A stretch of DNA of 64,000 bases from Alcanivoracaceae bacterium (GTDB lineage Bacteria > Pseudomonadota > Gammaproteobacteria > Pseudomonadales > Alcanivoracaceae). The notes under the pieces are model-generated. The model saw only the letters and a list, made by a program, of their open reading frames with translations. It had not been told where the DNA came from and ran no database searches. The position numbers and the translations under genes are program-made. The stretch lies in the NCBI GenBank assembly GCA_029210325.1, contig JARGPU010000002.1, forward strand, positions 224,559-288,558, written 5' to 3'. Shown in pieces: positions 43,928-52,900 of the stretch. Positions within the stretch are counted from its first letter, which is position 1. Each line of letters starts with the position of its first letter.

Positions 43928-44833
43928 ATGCCGGTAACCTTCGATGGCAAACTGGTGGTCGCGATCAGTTCGCGGGCGCTGTTCAATCTTGAAGAGAGTC
44001 ATAGCATCTACGAGGCGGAGGGTCTGGCTGCTTATCATGAGTACCAGATTGCCCATGAGGAAGATGTTCTTGAGCCGGGCGATGCGTTTCCCCTGGTGCG
44101 TAAGCTGCTGGGTATTAATCAGCGCCTGTCAGGTGAGCCGCGGGTTGAAGTGATCCTGCTGTCGCGTAACAGCTCGGATACCGGTCTGCGGGTGTTCAAC
44201 TCTATTCAGCATTATGGCTTGCCGATCAGCCGAGCTGCTTTTGCCGGGGGGGCCAGTCCCCACCGTTACGTGTCAGCTTTTGGTGCCCATCTGTTTCTGT
44301 CCACTGACTATGAAGACGTTATGGGCGCTCTGGATGCCGGTTTTGCGGCGGCGACTATTTTGCCCGGTGGTAAGGCAGGAGAGGGGGAGGAGCTGCGTAT
44401 TGCCTTTGATGGTGATGCGGTGCTGTTCTCGGATGAGTCGGAGAGAATCTTTCAGGAGTCCGGTCTGCAGGCGTTTACCGAGAACGAGCAACGTTCGGCT
44501 CGCGAGCCTTTGCACGGAGGCCCGTTCAAGGGCTTCCTGGCAGCCCTGCACAATCTGCAGAGTGAGTTTGCCCCGGGTGAGTGCCCCATCAGGACGGCAC
44601 TGGTGACGGCCCGCTCGGCGCCGGCCCATGAGCGGGTAGTGCGGACCTTGCGAGAATGGAATATCCGTATTGATGAAAGCCTGTTTCTGGGCGGGCTGGA
44701 TAAAGGTGTATTCCTTAAGGCATTTGGCGCTGATGTGTTTTTTGATGACCAGCAGGGGCATTGTGAGTCCGCCAGACAGCATGTGCCGGCGGGTCATGTA
44801 CCCCATGGGATCAGCAATCAGGGCCGCCGTTAA
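43928..44833 (+). CDS. 5'-nucleotidase (cytosolic, COG1877-unrelated small family)
   Basis: The protein is 301 residues from the ATG at 43928, preceded by AGGAG; the ORF track adds 41 unlikely codons. Blocks VVAISSRALFNLEESHSIY, VILLSRNSSDTGLRVFNSI and LFLGGLDKGVFLKAFGADVFFDDQ identify the bacterial 5'-nucleotidase family related to mammalian cN-I, with a conserved acid DDQ motif near the end. It dephosphorylates nucleoside monophosphates, probably AMP or IMP. No partner genes are evident. Confidence 0.85.
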   Translation: MPVTFDGKLVVAISSRALFNLEESHSIYEAEGLAAYHEYQIAHEEDVLEPGDAFPLVRKLLGINQRLSGEPRVEVILLSRNSSDTGLRVFNSIQHYGLPISRAAFAGGASPHRYVSAFGAHLFLSTDYEDVMGALDAGFAAATILPGGKAGEGEELRIAFDGDAVLFSDESERIFQESGLQAFTENEQRSAREPLHGGPFKGFLAALHNLQSEFAPGECPIRTALVTARSAPAHERVVRTLREWNIRIDESLFLGGLDKGVFLKAFGADVFFDDQQGHCESARQHVPAGHVPHGISNQGRR

Positions 44834-44893
44834 GTCATCTTCTGCCAGTCTTTTCTCTATGCTGACAGAGTATAGCTGGCTGTGTTCTTATAA

Positions 44894-45898
<1,005 letters not shown>

Positions 45899-45998
45899 TT
45901 GAGGGAAGGGCAGTAACCCGCCCGGCCGGGAATGCTGCCATTGCCAATCCCCTTCAGGACAGGGAAAATGCCGCCTTATTCGTCTGTGGGGGTATGCT

Positions 45999-46616
45999 GT
46001 GGAAATCGTCTGTCTTGATCTGGAAGGGGTGTTGGTGCCGGAAATCTGGATCAACTTTGCCGAGCGAACCGGTATTGATGAGCTACGCGCTACTACCCGG
46101 GATATTCCTGATTACGATGTGCTGATGAAGCAGCGCCTGCGCATTCTCGATGAGCATGGCTACGGTCTGCCGGATATCCAGAAAGTTATCGATGAAATGG
46201 GGCCCATTCCTGGCGCGCCGGAGTTTGTTGACTGGCTGCGTGAGCACTTTCAGGTAATCATTCTTTCCGACACATTCTACGAGTTTGCCAAACCACTGAT
46301 GCGTCAGCTTGGTTGGCCCACATTGTTCTGTCACAAGCTTGAAGTGAATGAGCAGGGTCGGATCACCGATTATAAACTGCGCCAGAAAGATCCCAAGCGC
46401 ATGTCTGTTAAGGCTCTGCACGGTCTGGAGTATCGGGTGATTGCGGCGGGGGATTCGTATAACGACACCACCATGTTGGCGGAAGCCGATGTAGGTATCC
46501 TGTTCCACGCCCCGCAGAACGTGATTGATGAGTTCCCGCAGTTCACTGCGGTACATACCTACGATGATCTGAAACAGGAGATCATCAAGGCCAGTGTGCG
46601 AGATATTCCAGCCTGA
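45999..46616 (+). CDS. thrH: ThrH: phosphoserine phosphatase / homoserine phosphotransferase
   Basis: The 205-residue HAD enzyme starts EIVCLDLEGVLVPEIWINFA, with DLE in place of the usual DxD that marks the ThrH group, followed by VIILSDTFYEFAKP and AAGDSYNDTTML. In Pseudomonas ThrH can dephosphorylate phosphoserine and transfer phosphate to homoserine, bypassing ThrB. The start is a GTG. It is convergent with the 1063-residue DUF11 protein gene, 18 bases apart. Confidence 0.94.
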   Translation: MEIVCLDLEGVLVPEIWINFAERTGIDELRATTRDIPDYDVLMKQRLRILDEHGYGLPDIQKVIDEMGPIPGAPEFVDWLREHFQVIILSDTFYEFAKPLMRQLGWPTLFCHKLEVNEQGRITDYKLRQKDPKRMSVKALHGLEYRVIAAGDSYNDTTMLAEADVGILFHAPQNVIDEFPQFTAVHTYDDLKQEIIKASVRDIPA

Positions 46617-46634
46617 CGTTCTCTGCAAATGTTA

Positions 46635-49600
46635 CTACTGCAGCTGTAGTGAATACTCCAAACGGAAGCCACCGTTGGGTGGCATTACGCCGTCAAATAG
46701 CACCCGGAAGTGGGTCACGTTTGCATCATATCCCGGCGGTGCGCCGCCACCTTCAGATACCGGGGTATATAACCAGGACAGGCCGCCATCCTCCGAGTAC
46801 TCAATCACATCGACGTTCAAGTTAGAGGAAATATAGGGCGCTGGCTCGTCAATAAACTGAATGCTGCCCACAAGAAAATTGGTAAATTGGGGTAGCTGGT
46901 CGGTGACCACCACACCTACCGCATCGCCAGTGCCCAGCACGTGAGTGTTGCTGACCAGCACCTGGTAATCAATGTCTTCGCCCGGTGAAGCAGATCCAGA
47001 GCTGAACAGCGAGGCAGATGCAGTGCTGGCCAGCTTGGACACCGCTAACAGTGGCGGGTCGGTCAATTCAATGCTGGCCGCATTGTAATGGGTCACTGTG
47101 CCCTCAGTGCCTTCGTTTGCTCGTACTCTCAGTGTAAACGGCCCGTCTTGCCAGTCAGCTGGTAACGGCACTTCATACTCAAATACCTTTGTATTGCCGC
47201 TCTGGCTTAGCACTGAAGTCTGCGCATGGGGGCCGCTTACCGGTATACCTCCGCTGTCCAGAACATCGACAGTGCTGTCGTTATTAATATCAGCAAAGCC
47301 GAACGGATCGGTTACCGTGCTGCGTACATATACGGTGGCCGACTCCACCATGCGAGTGATCAGACTACCGGCGGGACTGGCATCATCATAGATATCGACA
47401 CTGTCGACGTTGATAACAGTGGATGCATCCACCTCTACTCGGGATGGCAGGTTGTCTGGTGAAGTACATAAAGTACCGCCACCATTGGAAGTGAAGTCCA
47501 GCGTGCGAAGATTATGGCCGCTTGCCATATCCACTTGTAAACGCAGTCCCGCGCCGGAAGGTATGGTTGTTGGGCCGGTGTGATTGACAGTAAAAATAAG
47601 CCACTGCCAACCTGTTCCTGTGAGGTTTTGAGTTGCCGGAGTGGCGCCGATAATTGCATTAGTGTCGGATCGACGTACCGTCACTCCCACGGTGCGCGCC
47701 TGATCTGTGCGGGTACCGGATTTCCTGACACAGAGATGCACGGCCATATCGCCACTAATTACCAGATCATCGGAGAGTGCCGGGCTAAGGTCCAGGTTCA
47801 TCAGGTTGTTGCGATTGATCGGCGGCGTGGCATTGATATCGGTGGTCGGCACGATGCGTTGCAAGGTGCCGGTGGTGGCCGTATCCGGATAGGCATACAG
47901 CCGCTTGTTGCCACTGACTGAGGCACCGTAAATCGTATCGGTCAAGGTGCTGCTGTTGTTGCCGCTGTCGCCATCCACGTTGCCATTGCCTGTTGCCAGG
48001 GTGACAGTGGCAGTATTGTCAACGCTCTGACTGCCGCTACCCACCGCGCCAACATCAACATCAATGAACAAGTCCGGCAGACTGGCGCCGTTGGCCAGCG
48101 GGCCTGCATGGCTGCAGCTGATCGTTTGTGCCGGTGATTCGCTGCAGCTCCAGCCGGTGCCAGTAAAGCCTGTGTAGCTGAAGCGACTGTCCAGCACGTC
48201 GACTACTTCAATACTATTCAGCGTGGCATCAGGGCCGTTATTGCTAACCTGAATGCGGAACTGGGCTGGCTGGCTGGCTAATAGCAGGCCGCTGCTGCGC
48301 GTCTTGCTAATGGCCAGGTCGGAGCGGACGGCACAGTCGGAGCCGGGGCTGACGCCGTCAATATCATCGGGGTTGGTGTCCTCTACGCCGCTGCCAACGT
48401 CGCCGCCGGCCGGGGTGGCGCCGAAATAATTGCCCGGAGTAATGGTGTAGCCACTCGCCCCCTGAGTGGTATTGATGATGGCGCTGAAGCTATCGTTAAT
48501 AAACACCACGCCGCCACCGCCGCCACCGCCGGGGCCGTGCGCCACGCCACCGGGGTCCGCGTTGCCGCCGTTGCCGCCCTCGGCGTTGATGGTCAGGGTG
48601 CCGGTTTGGCTGTTAGCCAGGACCAGCGCCGAGCCGCCCGCGCCGCCGCCGCCGCCGCCGTCATTGACAGGGTTGGGCGTTGTGCCGTCGCTGCCGTTAA
48701 CGTTAATAACGCCGTTGTCGGCCAGATCATTGGCTCGGATTAATACGATACCACCACCGACACCACCGTGGGGTGGGGGGCTGTTGCCATTATTGCCCGT
48801 GGCTGCGCCGCCACCGCCGCCCATGACCAAACGGTTGGGCAGGGCAGGAAACGCAGTGCCGCCATAGCCGCCCACCGGCAGGTTGCTGTTCCAGGAGTTA
48901 CCGCCTCGCGCCCCAGCGCCGCCATTACTGCCGCCACCGCCGCCGGAGTTTTCATCGTTATTGCTGGGCCGGCCATCAGTGCCACCGCCCCCTGCATTGC
49001 CTGGTGCCCCTCTGGCATAGGATCCGTTTGGATAACCTTCTACGCCAGTGTCAATGCGCGTGCCGCTGCCGGGGTACACATAGCGAGGCGTACCGGCAAT
49101 ACCTTCGCCTTTGGAGCCATGCGCACCAGTGGCTGTGTTGCTTGATGTATTACGGAAATCGGTATTGCTAGCGCCGCCTCGGCCAGAGTGTAGAAAACCG
49201 CCGCCGCCGCGGAAACCGGTGGCATTCATGTTGATGCTAAAGCCATTAAAGTCCAGTGTATTTGCCACATCTAGTGGCAGCACACCGCCGGTTTCGCCAT
49301 TCCATGCTGGCGCAGAGATGTTGCCGGTCAAGGTCAGGTTGTCATACTGCGGTACCCGGATTACCTGATAACGACTTTGCCCGATAGTGCCGCTGGCGTT
49401 GGCCCGTACGTAACCATTTATTAGCGGGCTGTTAAGAGTAATCGTACCGCCGCCGACGGAGGCAACACCGGCATATTCGTAGCGTCCGGCCGTGAAGTTG
49501 CTGTCGTTCAGCCAGCCAGATGCGTCGCCACCAGCAACCCCATCACCGTAGCTGTCAGTGTTCGCCGAGTTAATCCCGGCGCCTTGCATCTGAATGATCA

Positions 49601-49826
49601 AGACCATGTCACCGGCGGCAAGTCCGACCGTGGTCGTCAGGGAAATGCTGGTGGAGCCGGCGCCTACGCTGCCGGTGGGCTGATAAAAACGTAGTGGCCC
49701 CGGAGTGCCAGCCTCCTGTGCATCACCTTCGTCCCCTGGGCCGGCTTCACATTGCAAAGCAGCCGTAGCCTGCGAGGAAAAAAGCAGGGCTATTGTGAGA
49801 AGCAATGTTTTGCGTAGAAGGTTCAC
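46635..49826 (-). CDS. Large exported glycine-rich DUF11 protein
   Basis: The 1063-residue protein begins with a Sec signal peptide (MNLLRKTLLLTIALLFSSQATA) from a GTG start. Residues about 25-200 look like a beta-rich surface domain. Residues about 200-450 are extremely rich in Gly and Asn with runs such as GGGGGAGG. A DUF11-type Ig-like repeat follows at about 498-625 (LAISKTRSSGLLLASQPAQF), then two further beta domains and a last DUF11-like repeat (about 930-1063) ending in EYSLQLQ. There is no LPXTG, barrel or autotransporter domain, so it is either released or held by its operon partners. It is the last gene of the five-gene surface operon. Confidence 0.85.
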   Translation of the reverse strand: MNLLRKTLLLTIALLFSSQATAALQCEAGPGDEGDAQEAGTPGPLRFYQPTGSVGAGSTSISLTTTVGLAAGDMVLIIQMQGAGINSANTDSYGDGVAGGDASGWLNDSNFTAGRYEYAGVASVGGGTITLNSPLINGYVRANASGTIGQSRYQVIRVPQYDNLTLTGNISAPAWNGETGGVLPLDVANTLDFNGFSINMNATGFRGGGGFLHSGRGGASNTDFRNTSSNTATGAHGSKGEGIAGTPRYVYPGSGTRIDTGVEGYPNGSYARGAPGNAGGGGTDGRPSNNDENSGGGGGSNGGAGARGGNSWNSNLPVGGYGGTAFPALPNRLVMGGGGGAATGNNGNSPPPHGGVGGGIVLIRANDLADNGVINVNGSDGTTPNPVNDGGGGGGAGGSALVLANSQTGTLTINAEGGNGGNADPGGVAHGPGGGGGGGVVFINDSFSAIINTTQGASGYTITPGNYFGATPAGGDVGSGVEDTNPDDIDGVSPGSDCAVRSDLAISKTRSSGLLLASQPAQFRIQVSNNGPDATLNSIEVVDVLDSRFSYTGFTGTGWSCSESPAQTISCSHAGPLANGASLPDLFIDVDVGAVGSGSQSVDNTATVTLATGNGNVDGDSGNNSSTLTDTIYGASVSGNKRLYAYPDTATTGTLQRIVPTTDINATPPINRNNLMNLDLSPALSDDLVISGDMAVHLCVRKSGTRTDQARTVGVTVRRSDTNAIIGATPATQNLTGTGWQWLIFTVNHTGPTTIPSGAGLRLQVDMASGHNLRTLDFTSNGGGTLCTSPDNLPSRVEVDASTVINVDSVDIYDDASPAGSLITRMVESATVYVRSTVTDPFGFADINNDSTVDVLDSGGIPVSGPHAQTSVLSQSGNTKVFEYEVPLPADWQDGPFTLRVRANEGTEGTVTHYNAASIELTDPPLLAVSKLASTASASLFSSGSASPGEDIDYQVLVSNTHVLGTGDAVGVVVTDQLPQFTNFLVGSIQFIDEPAPYISSNLNVDVIEYSEDGGLSWLYTPVSEGGGAPPGYDANVTHFRVLFDGVMPPNGGFRLEYSLQLQ
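48641..48660. repeat. CCG/GGC trinucleotide run inside the DUF11 gene
   Basis: About seven consecutive CCG units (plus-strand view) encode a polyglycine run in the 1063-residue protein. Further GCC/CCG-rich runs lie at 48511-48535 and 48930-48950. Being triplets they keep the frame if the number changes. Confidence 0.8.
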
Positions 49827-49928
49827 AGCTTAGTCCACCGTTTTATCTTTGCTCAGGTCAGAAGAGCCATTGTTTGGCAGTAAAGGCATTCGCATACAAG
49901 AGAGTGCAGGCTCTTCTGGCATCAGGCA

Positions 49929-52900
49929 TTACTCTGTCTCCGTCACACTATTCTTGAAGCGTTTGGCGCTGCTTTGATCAAACTTGATGCGGAAGTCCAG
50001 CACGATGCCTTGAACACGGCCTTGCGCACCGCTGAAGTCGTCGTCATAGAATCCACGGAAGTTGTAGCCAAGGCTGATCCATACATCACGAATCGGGCTG
50101 TAGCCAGCCATCAGGCCAAAGGAGTTCATGCGCACATTGCTGTTGTAGCTGGCCAATGTGCTGCCGCGGATGCCAACGTCCCAGCGGGGGGTAATATCAT
50201 AGCGGTACTCGCCACCGATCAAGTCGGTGTAACCCGTGAAGCGCTGGCTATCGATAGTGTCGCCCACATATCGGGCACCGTACTGAAGGGATACCTGATG
50301 ACGCTCCTGAGCAACAAAGTTCAGGTGGGTGTTGTTGATCAGGCGATGGCCATAGCGTGAGCCAAAGCCGTCACGCTGCTCGTCGTACACCACGCGGCTG
50401 CGATTCAGCCAGAACCAGCTCTCGGAAAGTGGACGACGGACATAGCTGAAGTCTAGCTCAGAGGAGCGCAGGATATCGCCAGTGCGGAACTTCTGGTCAA
50501 AGTGTAATGCGCGACCGGCAACCGTGTTGACTTCATCAAGACGGTGCTGGAAACCGGACAGCAGGTTCCACTTGTCATCACTGACCGCATGGCGATACTC
50601 GACCCGGTTGGTCCACTGCCAACTGGCGTCCTGATAGCCAAGGCCGCCGGATATGGCGGTGTAGTCGTTGCCATCGGTGCCGCTGGCAGGGGCGCGATCA
50701 GGATCAAAAGAGTCCACCGGGTTACCATCGACTAGTGTTTGGGCGCGGTCAAAGCCCATATCCGCAGTCCAGTGCTGGGAAAGCTCAATAGTCTGGAACA
50801 GCCCCGCATGGGCCATCATGCGAGGACCATACTCATCCATGCTACGGCTAACCGATGTGCTTGCCGTCGCGCCGCGCCATGGTGTTGCGCGGGCGCCTAC
50901 GCGACTATCCTGAGTGCGCTGTTCATGGCTCCAGGTAAACTCCTGATTGGCGAACAGGGAGACTCGGTCAGTCAGGCGGTAATCACTGCCCAGCATCAGG
51001 CGGGAGGGATAGTCAGATTCATCTGAACCACTGTTGACGCTGGTTTCCCCCGTTGCGGACAGGGTCAGGCGCTTATCCAACAGGTCTTTTCTACCGCCGG
51101 CAATAAGTTGCTGGCTTTCAAAAACACCGCCATTGGTCACGCTTTCCACATGGCGTGCACCGGCGAATGCCTGCCAGTCCGGCTGCTGATATTCCACCCG
51201 GCCTTCGACAAGATCACGTCGGTTGCCCGTGCCCGGAACCTGCTGGCGGCTGGCATCAGTGCTTACAGCGACATCTTCACTAAGGCGGTAGCGGATGCCC
51301 GCTTGAATGTTGCGCGAGTCCTCATCACTTGGTGACTGCTGGGTAAGCCCGAAGCCATCATCGGTTTGGTCAACGCGCACACGGGTATCGACTCGTTCAG
51401 AGGTGTACTGATGCTCAAGCAGCCACGCTTGATCATTGCTGGTGCCGGGCTGTAGGTCTTGCCGCGTGCCTGCCAGTTCCGCTTTGATGGTGTGTTGGTC
51501 TGTGGGCTTCCAGAGCACATCAGCGCCGATAAGCGACCCCGGGGCTGCCAGAGTGTCGTCATTAACGGCAGTTATGCCGACAGTCAGACTTTCATCTTCA
51601 TTGAATATAGTGGCGCGGCCGCCGGCCACGGTTTTTTCTGCGCCGACTTCGACTTCGTAAGTCACCACGATGCTAAGCGGGTTGAACGATGCATCCTGAA
51701 CGGGAATAGGCTGGCGGAAGAACATGGTGCCGTCAGCGCTGTCCAGACTGTAGTCAATAAAGCGGGTCATGGGAGTGCTGCTGATCACTTCATTGGTGAA
51801 GCGGTCGCGGACTTCGACGGTGACTGTTTCGCTACCCGGCACAATCGGAGCGCGGCTCAGCCGGTACAGGCCCGAAGTGCCGTCCGGCTCAATATCATCG
51901 CGGATAAAGCCTTGAGAGCTGTCCGCAACAAAGCCCAGTGCGCTGACATTACGGCCACGCCATTCAGCTTTGGCACCGGTTAATACTCTTTGATAGCGTC
52001 CCAGTTCGGTGACGGTCAGGCCGGTGTCGTAGTCACCGAAGAGAGCATAAAAATCACGCTTTTCCATTCTCACATAAAGTTTTTTACTGGATGGAGCATC
52101 GTGGGTACGCTGTGCGTCATCGCCGTAAAGCACGTACCAGCGTTGGGGATCGATGGCCTGGCTTAAGGGGCGGTCAGCGGGTACACGACGAGTGTCCAGC
52201 GCGGCGGTAAGCAGCCATTCTCCGGCAACCGTGCCGCGAGCAAAAAAGGCCATTTCACCATCGACATAGGCATGCTTATCCGGCGAACCCAGATTTTGCA
52301 TATTGCCGCTCAGGGTGTTGTAGCCCACGGTTCCCTCGGCAAAGCCCACCAGAATCCATTCACGTAAATCCGGTGATACAGCAACAGTGAGCTCATCAGA
52401 AACCACTCGGCCATCAGTCAGGCGCAGCCGGTAGGTGCCTGCGGTGCTAACCGGCGCAAAGCGAGCAATGCCATTCTGGTCCACCACCACCACGTCGCCA
52501 CGGTCTTCCAACGGGCTGGTGGTTTGGCTGTAATTGAGAGGTCGCAGGCTGCCACTGACAATGCGCAGTTCAGTTTGCGCCTGTAGTGGTTGATCAAAGG
52601 CGTCGAACAAGTTGAGCTTCAGTTGAACCGGGGTTAAACCGTCTGCCACATTCTCGATGCTGTCGCCGCTGCGGATGCTTTTTAGTTCGCCACTGCGACG
52701 TAGAGTTACCTTCTCGCGGAAGCGTACGACGCCAAACCCGCCCTTGCCTTGCAGCTCAAAGTTATGTTCGCCGACACTGTCAATCTCTACACCAACCCAG
52801 GTGTAAACCACGGTTTTGGTTTTTTCGTCAGCGATTCGTGAGCCGATGCGGGCATCTGAAACTTCGACGCCATCAAGCAGCAGCTTGGGTGTCAGTCGAT

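Noticed and set aside
48466-48867. Plus-strand ORF coding for a proline-rich protein
   Set aside because: It is the reverse complement of the polyglycine region of the DUF11 protein; CCG repeats give proline runs in the opposite strand.
49858-49918. CAGAAGAGCC/GGCTCTTCTG inverted repeat between the two largest surface genes
   Set aside because: The arms are 10 bases with a loop of about 40, too open for a terminator and not clearly a regulator site; kept only as a note.
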